Assembly: GCA_032718475.1 (NCBI GenBank)
Contig: JAUCBJ010005210.1
Span: forward strand, 1 to 43,539
Origin: Nemertoderma westbladi
Taxonomy: Eukaryota > Xenacoelomorpha > Nemertodermatida > Nemertodermatidae
Direction: 5' to 3'
DNA: 43,539 bases
The position numbers were made by a program, and so were the translations under genes. Shown in pieces: positions 32,964 through 43,244 of this stretch. Each line of letters starts with the position of its first letter. Position 1 is the stretch's first letter. The notes beneath the pieces were generated by a model that saw only the letters and a list, made by a program, of their open reading frames with translations, was not told the DNA's origin and did no database searches.

Positions 32964-34297
32964 ATAATATTATGACATTCTCTGGCGATACATTTTTCAT
33001 TTAGAAACAATCATATTATTATCAAACAACGGTGTCATATTATAATGTTTTCTGGCTATACATTTTCTATTAGAAACTTTCATGATTTAACTTAACTTAA
33101 AAACTATACTATAGATCTCCATTTAGAAAGAAATGAATGCGGATATCAAACAAACGTCATGGAGCCAGCCAGATACTGTTAAGTCCTATCTCAGTCTTTA
33201 AATTTGTTAGTAGTATCATAGTCAGTCTCAGTAGTATAGTATGGCTACTGCCTAGTCTAGAGTTAGTCCATTTAGTCGAAAACATTGTTTAAAACATCAA
33301 AAACATTGTTTAAAGTTGGAATAGTTTAATATTAATTAATAATAATTATAGTAATTAATGTTTGTTTAATTCAAATACATTGTGGTTCTTATTTCCACAT
33401 TGTTACTTCTACATTGTTCTTATTCTTCTACAATGATCAGATATCATCAATCATTATCACTGTCACTGTGTCCAACTAAGTCTCACATATTCATAAGCCT
33501 AACCATCCTCATAGATAAGGTGACCATGCATCCGGTTTGAGCTGGGATTGTGTGATGGATTATTAAGGATTATGATATGGTTGTATTTAAAAAAAACACC
33601 TTAAAAACACACAAAAAATTTCACACGCTTCGCACGTGGCATTTTGCTAGCTTCACTCACAATATTTTTGCTCGCTTCGCTCGCCTGCCGCACTGCATAT
33701 TTGACATGTTCCGGTTTGGAAAGAATTTATTATGGTCACATTACTAGCGTTCAATCGAACCTTGATTTTGAACCAAACTGAACCGGATAATTGAAAAACC
33801 GAACCGGAAACAAACTGAACCGAATTTGTAAATTTCTCTAAATTGTTGTTGTTTAAATGGTAAAATTGCCCATAATTTACCTTTAACAGTCGGTCAGCGA
33901 CCGTGTAGATTGTAGATGTAGAAAATTGTAAAATTGAAAATGAATGGATTTAGGCCTAGTCTTCTTTAATCTGTAAAGATCAAATTTAATCTGATATTTG
34001 ATGTGAACTGACAGATTGAATGATGAAGAACCAGTAAAATAATGCCAACCATGATGTTGATGTAAAAATGAGTGAGTTAGAGTAAAATAAAAACCAGTGC
34101 CGATTTGTTGGTGTATCAATCTGACAATTATGGAAGGCCTCAAACAGACAGAGTACATACAGACTGCCACTGACAGTACCTTACACTGCAGTGACCTGAC
34201 AGGACTGTACAGAGTAAGGGTACAGCTACAGACAGTGGTGTGGTACCTATTGTAAGAATGTACTGTATGGTCTGATGGTTGTATGTTACTTAGGGAA
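32964..34297. other. Non-coding stretch
   Basis: No gene recognised. Small local repeats occur: AAAACATTGTTTAAA twice near 33280-33315 and several ACCGAACC-like words near 33735-33830. Some TCGCTTCGCTCGC-type sequence lies at about 33660. Confidence 0.4.
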
Positions 34298-34612
34298 GGC
34301 GGACAAAACCCCCCCTGGACAAACCCCCCCCCCCCCCCCCCCCTGGTCAAAACCCCCTACTTATTTGGAAAATGGACAAAACCCCCCAATTTACTCTTGG
34401 TTGTCAGTCATGTTTCTTACAATTCAGTAACAGGCCCATTCAATGTATATTTAATGTTTCTAAACATTGGACAAAACCCCCTATATTCCGTAGCCCAAAG
34501 AGATTTTACATAATAACAATTCAGTAACAGGCCCATTCAATGTATATTTAATGTTTCTAAACATTGGACAAAACCCCCCTATATTCCGTAACCCAAAGGG
34601 ATGTTACATAAT
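34298..34612. repeat. GGACAAAACCCCC repeats, C20 tract and 97-bp tandem duplication
   Basis: GGACAAAACCCC-type words recur at about 34300, 34374, 34468 and 34565, one next to a C20 run (34324-34343). Units 34419-34515 and 34516-34612 (ACAATTCAGTAACAGGCCCA...) are a 97-bp tandem duplication with small differences. Confidence 0.8.
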
Positions 34613-34804
34613 ATGAGGTCTATATTAGTATTATAGTATGTATTGAATGCTGTTGGGTGACACCGATAGACCAACCACGCCTCAGATTATATAACCAAAT
34701 TGATGTTCACCTTCAGTTGATTGACAAGCCAATTAGATGCCTTCTATACGTTGCAGCTGTATGATTAATGTTTAGGTGTCAATGTATTGCCACCAGCCAT
34801 CTAA

Positions 34805-36330
34805 TTATATTAACCTTCTAAGGGGAAGCCCAGCCCATCCCAGCCGTTTGTTGATTGACAGGCCAAGAAGGCATTGACAGTCCCAGCCCAGCCGTTTGTT
34901 GATTGACAAGCCAAGTAGAGGAGAAACTCTTTGAATAAATTGGTTATTAAGTTTGTTGGTTTTGCCAACATTATCCAGTTTGGGATTAACCCAGACAATG
35001 AAACCTGCAACATATCCAGCAGACTGTCTAGCTTCCTCAGACACCTCAAAGTCAATAAGGTCATCGATTGCTTCCTCGGATAGTGGTTACTGACACCCTG
35101 TGCACTTCTTCGGGTGCTCAGGTAATGTGAGGGTAGTTGGTAGCTCTCCCATCTTATATAAGGTGAGTAGACCACGCAACCTGAAAGCACTGCAACCTCC
35201 TTAGCTGTAATTGTACAATTGGTGACAGCCATAGCACGGAAACAGCCGAACTCTCCATCGAGAATATCTTGTTCCCCCTCAGCTGTCAGAACATAACTGA
35301 AACCGATACTTAATAAATAGCTCGCAAGATCACAAAGACCTAATCTTGAACGATACAATGCGCTGTGAGTGTCAATAGTTAGACAACATTCTCGATTTTT
35401 GCTGTTCATGTGGGGCAATAAGTGGAATTCTTTTCTGAGTTCAGTTAACTCCTGGATTGCGAAACAATCAGTTGAGGTAATCGCGTTTCGAAACTTATCA
35501 TTGGAGTGATCTGATTTTGTTATTGACTTTACATTAATGAGTTTCCACCAGTTGAGAATGGTTTCAATAACTTCAGCTGTCTGGTTGCAGCCACAGAGAT
35601 GCAATGCAGATCGATGCACCAAATGCGATGCGATCTGATCATCAAAGATGCGGGTTACATTCTTCACATTCTGCAATTGCAATGAATCAGGACTTACTGC
35701 AGACTTAGTAAGCGACATCAACTCCAATATCGAATCCCTATCTGTCTTGTACAGATCAACAACATCTTGCCAACGACCAATGGCACCCCCTATCTGGAGC
35801 AACTGTAACTTCTCAGTTATCTGCAAGTTTAAATTTTTAATCTATTAATATATTGCAGTAATAATTACAAATAAACCATAATCATTATTGCACCAATAAA
35901 CTATCCTATATATTAGAAAATACTGATATGTCTTGTCTACCCCTTATTCCAACTTACCCAATTATTTCGGAAAACACTTCAATACGTGAACTGCATCAGG
36001 AAGTACATAAAGCGGCTTTGTGTGGTCTAATGGATGTGGGACGACCCACAGTTTGTCATCCGTGTAGCCCGGAAATAAACTGAAACAGCTCCTGTTCGCA
36101 CGAAGGTTGTTTGTAATTACAACAACTACAAATCCGCCGTGTCGGTGAATGCACCTAATGGATTCAATAAGGCTATCATATGCGAATTGCGATACCATTG
36201 AATAGACCATTGAATGGAATCATCCGCACCATGACGGATGGACCACCATTAAGAACGCGCATCATGTTACATAACATTGACATGGCCCACTTGGTTGAAC
36301 TGCAGCATAACCAAATACGCTATGACCCTG
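34805..36330 (-). pseudogene. P-element-type transposase (THAP9-like) with an intact intron
   Basis: GTP-dependent DDE-type transposase of the P superfamily. Upstream exon (36330 to 35958): MYQGHSVFGYAAVQPSGP, a frame break and stop near 36215, then FAYDSLIESIRCIHRHGGF, LWVVPHPLDHTKPLYVLPDA, VHVLKCF-RNNW, the last part after a one-base shift; HP-PxxP-D-xHxLK-RNN is a P-transposase signature. Intron 35957-35821 (137 bp) has consensus GTAAGT and TTGCAG borders and keeps phase 0. The next exon, open from 35820 to about 34810 (338 codons), shows QTAEVIETILNWWKLINVKS, YLLSIGFSYVLTAEGEQDIL and DGEFGCFRAM, matching the family's insertion and catalytic C-terminal part. The last 35 residues come from a local repeat. 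No N-terminal THAP domain was found. The long exon looks well preserved, the upstream one not. Confidence 0.75.
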
Positions 36331-37720
36331 GTACATCAGTCCATAATTAACGTAGTTTGGGGCTTATCGCAGTATCTACCATAGGTGTGCATACTTTCTT
36401 GAAGGCAGTTTCGACTAGAAGATCAATAGTTACTGCCTGCTTTAGAGATTGCATTTTCGTTCTGATGGTAAAATCACAATGGTTCTCAAGATCTTATACA
36501 GCATCTTCAGGAATCCCTGTATCGCCACCAAGTAGTCAGACTTGGAGTATGTTTTAGAGCAATGATGTTCAAGCTGATGGGACAGGAACTCCAATTGGCT
36601 CTGATATTTTGAGGAACTGGATTAAATTCCAGAGTCACCACTTTCTGAATGAGTTGGACTTCTCTAAATTACCATTATTAGTAGTTGAACCCAGAGAATG
36701 GTGAATCACAGCAACAACTTCTGTCAGTTGCGACCAACGGAAGAGTTGGTTATTACAACAGAGACAGTAATGCAGGCAGAGAGTGTTTCTCATCGGTAGA
36801 ACTCTGTGCTGAAACGTAGATGTCAGTGCACAAGAGTTCTCTCTGACTTAAATCAACCAATCCTAAATATTTCTAGTTTTCAAATATAAAAAGAACCACA
36901 TTCAGTGGTTTCCTCTTCATAAAATCGTCCATTGATCCAGTTTTACCAACTCCAGGAATATCAATAACCACCCACAAATCGATACCAACAACGAGTTTAC
37001 CATAACTACCGATAAGGTCTTTCTCATTGAGGTAAGAAATCTGCTGGTTTTCAATAGGCAACCTTACTCATAACACTGGAGGGGGTGCAGGAACACATCA
37101 GGACCCCATGGCAGTGGAAGTGGAATGCGGTACAGAGTCTGGAAATCCAGGTCAGTGGGTGATTCATATGACTGCTGTAGCATTATAGATATACGCAGAG
37201 CCATCAGTCTCCTTCCTATGTGGCAATGCAGCAATCCACTGATCAAGTTCCGGTGACGCAACAGGTGGCAGTTTAACTGTCTGCACTGTATTTCCAGAGT
37301 AGTTGCTAGTGCAACATCACTTCTTAGTCATATCAATAGGCTACGCCTACTCACTAGACTATGGACTAGGCCTATCCACTATCTGACTAGGGCCCTATTA
37401 CAGTATTAGCTAACAGCAATACACAGTTAGGTACCGTACCTGATTCCTATTCTTGTATTCTATATCACTATTGTTGATACCACTGAACCACATATATACT
37501 AATACCACATACCACTGAACCATATTTCTAATATTACTGTATATAGACTATAGACACCAGGACAGGACATAACCCCACTGCACTGCCGTTTGTATTGTCT
37601 GATTGTCGTATGCTGCCCTTTCCCTCTGCGTCCATTTATACATTTCTACGTACTTGATTTACCGGTCTCTAAGCAGATTTTATTTTATTTTAATTAAATT
37701 GCTTTTGTATACGTTTTTAA
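36331..37720. other. Mostly non-coding; possible 5' remnants of the P element
   Basis: Minus-strand pieces such as MQSLKQAVTIDLLVETAFKK (about 36450-36390) and NYSGNTVQTVKLPPVASPEL (about 37300-37240) could be upstream P-transposase exons, but stops interrupt them and I cannot assign them. Plus-strand ORFs here look like shadows. Confidence 0.3.
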
Positions 37721-37729
37721 TATAATAAC

Positions 37730-37769
37730 ACCGCTGAAGATGCCCGTAAGGGTGAAATGTGCATACGGT
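37730..37769 (+). ncRNA. Minimal type I hammerhead ribozyme candidate of the Penelope-like element
   Basis: Helix I: ACCG (37730-37733) pairs with CGGT (37766-37769). Core CTGAAGA (37734-37740) fits CUGANGA. Helix II: GCCC (37742-37745) with GGGT (37750-37753) closed by a GTAA tetraloop, with one extra U (37741) before it. Core GAAA (37754-37757). Helix III is tiny: ATG...CAT (37757-37759 with 37762-37764), giving U16.1 and A17 at 37765, so the cut is predicted after 37765. Penelope-like elements are known to carry small hammerheads with a short helix III that act best as dimers, and this one lies about 250 bp 5' of a Penelope-like ORF on the same strand. The extra U and weak helix III lower confidence. 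Confidence 0.6.
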
Positions 37770-37969
37770 AAACCATTTATAATTTATATTTAAATGTGGC
37801 AAGACCCTCCCTGTCTCCATGCTTGGAGTCCCCACAACCTTATTGAATACGCCACGCTCGACGTCTTTTAGAAACGTTAAATACTTAAATCTAACCCCGA
37901 GGGCATCCAACGACGTCATTAAAACCTTAAAACTAAAACTGCTCAGAACACGGACGGACCTTATACCAG

Positions 37970-39493
37970 ATAACTTACTTTAAGTCAGCCCAAGCATCGA
38001 ACTTTCCACCTCAATTTATTGTCCCACGCGTTAGCCAAATACTGAAATTCTACCCCAACCTTTACAGCGGCATCCTGAAACGCATTTTCTCCACCGAGAT
38101 TAGGAAAAGATACGCCAGACTACGGGAACTTAAACGGGAATTTTACGACTGCTACTATCGGCTCGAACGTAACGCAAACCATGACAGGAACTTCCTTACA
38201 ATCGACTACCTCGACTTCTGGATTCCCGTCATCGAGGAAAGGGAAAAATCGATCACGTGCGCCCGTCTCGAATACAGACACAGTTATGATTGCGGTTTCG
38301 CCGCTCTTAGCGATAATAACCAAGCAGACCGCGGTAGCCACAGCACCATAGAGCTCGACCCTTCCCATGTCCAATCCACCAATCCGTTCCCCCAGCTCCA
38401 GGTACCGGTGACTAACCTTTCAAGCACGAACCTGGAACGAAGCCAACTGGACGTACTCGGACTAGGGTTTAATTTCATCCCGCAGTGTGGACTGACGTCG
38501 TCCGATTGCATTGAAGCGAAAGTCGATATTTCCACCGCAGCATCGAAACTCCGGTACCAAAGTCGCAACTTTTCTCGCGAAGAAAATGAACCTCGTTACA
38601 AGCAAACCACACCCCGCCCCAAACGCCAACCACCCGCACTCCCGGTCCTCCCACGCAACAATGGTAATACGCAGCACCAACCACCGAAATCCACTAGACG
38701 CACCCTATTCCCACAACTGCAGCACGCTTCTACCTCCCCAACCCCACAGCCCTCTAAGAATAACCCCCTCACCCCCGCCCCAAACACACATACGGGGGTA
38801 TGTGAACAATCAAGGAGTGCCACCCACAGCTAACACAACATAACCCAACCCCACAGTGACAACACCTAATATTATTCACTCACAATCTGAACAAACACCC
38901 AGACCAACACCCCACAACTGACACCACCAGACTACCCCCAACCCAAACAACACCCATACCAACTTACTGACACCCATTTATCCCGCACACGATCAAAAAC
39001 CTCATCCCGTTACCATCCACCCTCCACTGCAACTACAGTCCTACCCACAATCCCACAAGTAACACCAAACACCCCTCCCCATACTACACAGCGACCGGAC
39101 CCCGCCCCCCCCACCTGACCCCCCAGACCCCCCCTTCCATCGTCACGCCCATTATATATAGCCTCCCGGACAGATAACCCTAGCGTGGAAGTAATTATCA
39201 AGGAACTGCATGACAAAATTGATGCTGTCAATATTAAGTGTTTGAACCGGAAAAACCCCCCCAACTTGGACCATAAACAGCTCTCTTCCCTCAGATCCTT
39301 GAGAAGACTAAAGGGAATATTGTTTTTAAAGGGTGACAAGACGGGCAACATACTGGTCCTAGACACAATGGATAAAGATTATGAGATCCAATGCCTTGTC
39401 AATGATACTTCTACCTACGAAATGTTAACCAAAGATCCGACGCGCCGCATTTCAGGGTTAAGTGCCGAGCCCTCCTCAACGAACTTGCTATAG
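37970..39493 (+). pseudogene. Penelope-like element ORF, N-terminal and start of RT
   Basis: Retroelement whose RT is related to telomerase. The frame from about 37990 to 38832 reads FIVPRVSQILKFYPNLYSGI, STEIRKRYARLRELKREFYD, then LDVLGLGFNFIPQCGLTSSD (the LGxxF-P motif of Penelope proteins) and KLRYQSRNF. A Pro/Thr-rich stretch follows and ends in a stop (38831). After a low-G region the RT begins in another frame (39185-39493): NLDHKQLSSLRSLRRLKGIL, FLKGDKTGNILVLD, YEIQCLVNDTSTYEMLTKDPT. The sequence 'LxxLxxxxxIxxxKADKGxxxVV...DY' is the family pattern, with KGDKTGN here. It breaks off at 39493; the RT core and GIY-YIG endonuclease are missing. It is more GC-rich than its surroundings. Confidence 0.7.
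38620..39180. other. Low-G, C/A-rich strand-asymmetric stretch
   Basis: On the plus strand this stretch is dominated by C and A (ACCACCCGCACTCCC, CCCCAACCCAAACAACACCC) with few G. It encodes the Pro/Gln/Thr-rich linker in the first half and has no open frame in the second. It separates the two recognisable parts of the Penelope-like protein. Confidence 0.7.
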
Positions 39494-39857
39494 ATTTCTG
39501 TCAGGTCAGGTATTCTAGGTCATTGGTCAAGAAAACTTGCCACCTCCATGCAGCATAAAGGAGGTGCCACCTGTAGCTGCATAGACCCTCTTACTAGGGT
39601 AAATCTGGTCCTGTAACTAGGACCCCCTTCGTTCTGGGATAAGGACGCCGTTGGTCCTGGATTAAGGACCCATATACTTGGCTGCAGGGGTATAATGCCT
39701 GGCCAGGCAGATGGTGATCTACCAATGGCTGGTCAGGAGTAGAGTGTTCTCATGTTCACTCTGAGTGCACTTCATTGCGACCTGCACCTGGCAGCAGGGG
39801 TACAGGGCATGACCCAGCAGATGAGCTGCACAGCCAATGATGGAGCCAGCACAGCCA
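39494..39857. other. Non-coding segment upstream of LINE fragment F
   Basis: GC-balanced DNA with local inverted words (GGTCCTG/CAGGACC-like, CAGCAGGGG, GGCTGGTCAGG). It may be 5' untranslated sequence of a deleted RTE-like element joined to fragment F, but I cannot prove it. Confidence 0.35.
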
Positions 39858-40610
39858 ACTTGCTTCTAGTGTTGGTCTTTTTATTAACTCCAGAAAGACC
39901 AAAATTTTGACAGTTAACTTTGAAAGTTCTCAGCAAGTCTCTAATCGGATGAGCATAAGCTCAAAGGATGGTATGCTTGGGCATGTGGACGACTTCTGTT
40001 ACCTGGGATCATGGATCCGGAAGTCAGGTGAGGACCTTCGAATACGTAAGGGAAAGGCACGGGCAGCCTTGAATAGGCTTTCCAGGATTTGGAAGTCATC
40101 GAGAATTAATCGGAAAATTAAGGTCCGATTATTTAGAGCAGCAGTAGTTCCAGTACTCCTCTATGGGAGTCCATGCTGGGCTCTAACTGCTGAGGACACC
40201 AAATCTCTGGATGGCCTATTCACAAGAATGCTACGCAGGGTTCATTGTGTCAAGTACAATGCACACATCTCCAACCAGACACTATATAACATTGGAGGTG
40301 TCTCATTGGTTCCCCCAAGCCTGACACTACTGTAGAACAAAATCGCCTCCGCTTTGCAGGACATTGCTTTCGCCGTGAGGACCAGCCAGTGCATAATCTT
40401 GTACTTTGGCAGCCTCATGGAGTGAATAAGCATGGTGGACAGCCCATGACTTTCTTGAGACGCATCTTAAAGGACACTGGCCTTAAAGATGCGGATGATC
40501 TAGCAAATGTCATGGGTGATAGGGAGTTGTGGTGGTGCAATTTTGTTGACAAGCCGGCACAGCATTCTTAAAAATGCAGCTGCAATGCAGCATGCCGATC
40601 CTAGTAGTAG
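39858..40610 (+). pseudogene. RTE-like LINE fragment F
   Basis: Plus-strand copy of the same family. It starts at SVGLFINSRKTKI-equivalent DNA (GTTGGTCTTTTTATTAACTC) and reads through SSKDGMLGHVDDFCYLGS, WIRKSGEDLRIRKGKARA, LLYGSPCWALTAEDT and NAHISNQTLYNIGG. A small indel near 40328 shifts the frame before NLVLWQPHGVNKHGGQPM and the C-terminus NFVDKPAQHS. The tail is CCTAGTAGTAG at 40600-40610. It is 5' truncated at almost the same point as fragment C, where the shared block GTTGGTCTTTTTATTAACTC sits at the junction. Confidence 0.8.
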
Positions 40611-40689
40611 CACTCCAGCACTATGTTCTGTACTATATATATGTGGTTTGGTTAGATATCTATGTGTTATGTAAATTAGTCCCAGTCTA

Positions 40690-40985
40690 CCAAAATGATA
40701 TTAATAAATATTGAAGGTCGAAAACATATGCGTTGACACCCCTATTTGGATGACCTTTTACTGGGGGCAGCTGTTTGGTATCGCCAGTGGCAATCATTAC
40801 GAAACCACCCAATGGAGAGTCATTCTCAGGTACATGGTGGAGAACCTGGTCCAGTGCAGTGAACATTTCTGCACTCACTGTACCTATTTCTTCTATGAAA
40901 AGGACATGTAAATTTCGTAGATACGCCAACTTATTCTTATGGTTTTGTAATTTTCTTACAGTTTGTTCAAGTTTACAGTAATGGA
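40690..40985 (-). pseudogene. Helitron Pif1-like helicase fragment 2 (Walker B region)
   Basis: Minus-strand frame reading LRNLHVLFIEEIGTVSAEMF, TALDQVLHHV, PLGGFVMIATGDTKQLPPVK. This is the Walker B block (usually DEIS; here EEIG) and the GDxxQLPPV motif of Pif1-type helicases in Helitron RepHel proteins. The Walker A part and the rest are missing. Its upstream end runs straight into the 15-bp repeat array, whose complement translates as a TELSG repeat in the same frame, so the longer open frame up to 41028 is partly repeat-derived. It covers a different part of the helicase from fragment 1, 32 kb away. Confidence 0.75.
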
Positions 40986-40989
40986 TGTA

Positions 40990-41266
40990 GGACAATTCGG
41001 TCCCGGACAATTCGGTCCCAAAACACAAAATAAATGGGACCGAATTGTCCGGGACCGAATTGTCCTAGGACCGAATTGTCCTAGGACCGAATTGTCCTAG
41101 GACCGAATTGTCCTAGGACCGAATTGTCCTAGGACCGAATTGTCCTAGGACCGAATTGTCCGGGACCGAATTGTCCGGTACCGAATTGTCCGGGACCGAA
41201 TTGTCCGGGACCGAATTGTCCGGGACCGAATTGTCCGGGACCGCATTGTCCGGGACCGAATTGTCC
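40990..41266. repeat. Tandem array 1 of GGGACCGAATTGTCC
   Basis: Two inverted copies (GGACAATTCGGTCCC, 40990-41019), a 16-nt spacer AAAACACAAAATAAAT, then 15 direct copies (41036-41266): 15-bp units, of which six consecutive ones are 16-bp TAGGACCGAATTGTCC. The unit is itself a near-palindrome. Confidence 0.92.
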
Positions 41267-41713
41267 GGTTCCTGATAGCAGCTTTTTAGTGCTTTTTTAT
41301 ATTGGTGAATGTTCTAGAACATTAGTAGAGATATTTTTTTTATGGTAGCTAGTGTACCCAAAATATTGATGATATTATAACAGTCCCTGAATGGGATCAA
41401 GCTATTATCTAGGATAATAATTTAGGCTTGTTAACCAACCAACAACACAAACATATACATACGCAATATATAAAAAAAATCAGTTTTAAACATTTTAAAT
41501 ACGTACCATTACTAGCTAGTAAATAATTCACAAACTCCATAAAAACACCATAGCTACCATAACTAATAATGTTAACAAAAAAAGTAAAATTTTTTTATTT
41601 TCAAAAACATACTAGCTAGTAAAAAAAACACTAGCTACCATATAATAATATCTATTAAGGTTCTAGAACATTCACCATTATATAGTACAGTAGTACAAAT
41701 TAAATTTGGTCCA
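41267..41713. mobile_element. Spacer of the fold-back structure, with its own inverted ends
   Basis: GGTGAATGTTCTAGAAC (41304-41320) is inverted at 41660-41676 and followed by AGTAGAGATAT- and ATGGTAGCTAGTG-type sequence matched in inverted order near 41629-41658. It is AT-rich and has no coding potential. Several internal CTAGCTAGT/ACTAGCTAC words occur. Confidence 0.7.
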
Positions 41714-41953
41714 GGACAATTCGATCCCGGACAATTCGGTCCCGGACAATTCGGTCCCGGACAATTCGGTCCCGGAAAATTCGGTCCCAGACAATTCGGT
41801 CCCGGACAATTCGGTCCCGGACAATTCGGTCCAGTTAATATGCATGTTTTGGGACCGAATTGTCCTAGTCAGTATCCGGACAATTCGGTCCCAAAACACA
41901 AAATTAATGGGACCGAATTGTCCGGGACCGAATTATCCGGACCAAATTGTCGG
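41714..41953. repeat. Tandem array 2, mainly inverted orientation
   Basis: Eight copies of GGACAATTCGGTCCC (41714-41833), the inverse of the main units in array 1. Then single units in both orientations, and a copy of the CCCAAAACACAAAAT spacer also found in array 1. Confidence 0.9.
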
Positions 41954-42258
41954 CCCATGTAAAGAATACCAGACTTTCTACCGTTATATTTCACTTTGCA
42001 GTTACCCCCATGTGAAGAATACCAGGTTTTCACCAAAAACACAGGTTACAGAAGGGCTGAATCTAACCAAAACAATAAACGAATTAGTATATGTACAGGT
42101 TATAAGACAGAAATAAGCGCTATAAAAAACTTAATAAAGATCAATTAAAAAAATTAAAAAATCTTCATATATAAAATTCCCATAGAAAGTCTACCGAAAA
42201 GTGAAATCCTGGTATTCTTCACATGGGCGGAATTGTCCGGGAACGAATTGTCCTGCTT
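41935..42258. repeat. Nested inverted repeat beside array 2
   Basis: CCCATGTGAAGAATACCAGG (42007-42026; a variant at 41954) is inverted at 42208-42227, and both sides continue into array-type units (GGACCAAATTGTC near 41938, GGAATTGTCC near 42229). The loop has no gene. Confidence 0.75.
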
Positions 42259-42314
42259 CCTACAGTAACATTAGTGATGCTACCCTTGTGGTCAACCACA
42301 GGAATTGGCAGTAA

Positions 42315-42599
42315 TTGATGGATATGTATTCCACCGAATTGAACCGCTCATTCGGCGGCCAACGTTTTAAAAATAATGTTTGCACCACCTGCAATGGCAT
42401 AAACCGCACCACAAGGACGTCACGGGGAGGTGTAAATGAGCCACCCCAACTCAGGAGCACCAACAAGGAGAGCAAACACGGTGTTTTTTTCCCGGCTCTG
42501 TTAAATCTCCGTTTAGTTCGGGGGATCACTCGGTTTAGTGCTGTGCTGCTAACTGCGGCATTAGGCCTTTATCTATTGTTTTGGATTCGTTGCTTATAA
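42315..42599 (+). CDS. Weak ORF, possible LINE ORF start
   Basis: A 94-codon frame: MMDMYSTELNRSFGGQRF, CTTCNGINRTTRTSRGGVNE, ALLNLRLVRGITR, then a hydrophobic tail LLTAALGLYLLFWIRCL. The piece RTSRGGVN...FFPALLNLR resembles the lead-in to the endonuclease in some animal LINE ORF2 proteins, but no catalytic motif follows. It could equally be a chance frame. A small hairpin (TGTGGT-CA-ACCACA, 42289-42302) lies just upstream. Confidence 0.25.
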   Translation: MMDMYSTELNRSFGGQRFKNNVCTTCNGINRTTRTSRGGVNEPPQLRSTNKESKHGVFFPALLNLRLVRGITRFSAVLLTAALGLYLLFWIRCL

Positions 42600-42667
42600 T
42601 TTATTGGAAAAATGTAATACCTACTACTATTATATTTTTTATAATATTAATATAAATTTCTGACCCG

Positions 42668-42670
<3 letters not shown>

Positions 42671-42699
<29 letters not shown>
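42671..42699. repeat. G29 homopolymer
   Basis: Twenty-nine consecutive G (more with GGGA before). It is a potential quadruplex and a likely point of sequencing uncertainty. Confidence 0.85.
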
Positions 42700-42719
42700 T
42701 AGCAGATCACCAAAATAAT

Positions 42720-43244
42720 TCTTTAGCCATTGCACCAGTATCACTGCCACCCATTTTACATGCTCTTGCTTCCACATATGAAGATACCATACCAGCTTAA
42801 TTGTGATCTACATCTGATAGAAATTACCACTATTGTCAACAGTGCTTGACAAGGCATTAATGTCAGAATCAGACTCAAATTTATCAAACATAGCAACATA
42901 GTAGTAAATCATAGTAAAATTATTATAACACGAGCGAATGAAAAAATACCATAATTGAATTATGGGATTTTGTGGAACGTTTCGATTTATTATTATAAAG
43001 CATCACCAAAATGCTACCATAAAATACATAAAAGTTTAAATTAAAATCCTAAATCGCGAATACTGCAACATATGATAAAACAATACAAAAAGAAAATATA
43101 GCTTAACTGCTTACATAAATACTGAACTAAGTAAATAGAGCAAGGTAAAATAACTAAATTAATGCTGTGCATACAACAGCAGAATAATTAATACATATTA
43201 TAGATAGGGTCTATGTATGTGTAGTAAAACATTAGTAAAGGGAT
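42720..43244. other. Non-coding, AT-rich
   Basis: No gene or repeat recognised. Confidence 0.45.

Noticed and set aside
33883-34350. 155-codon minus-strand ORF beginning with a Gly run
   Set aside because: The start comes from the C20 tract and the rest shows no family resemblance.
38462-38823. Several overlapping minus-strand ORFs, Gly/Cys-rich
   Set aside because: They are the complement of the low-G, C/A-rich Penelope linker; few stop codons form because of composition.
41706-42116. 136-codon plus-strand ORF starting with a PDNSV repeat
   Set aside because: It arises from the 15-bp array, whose length is a multiple of three; no non-repeat domain follows.
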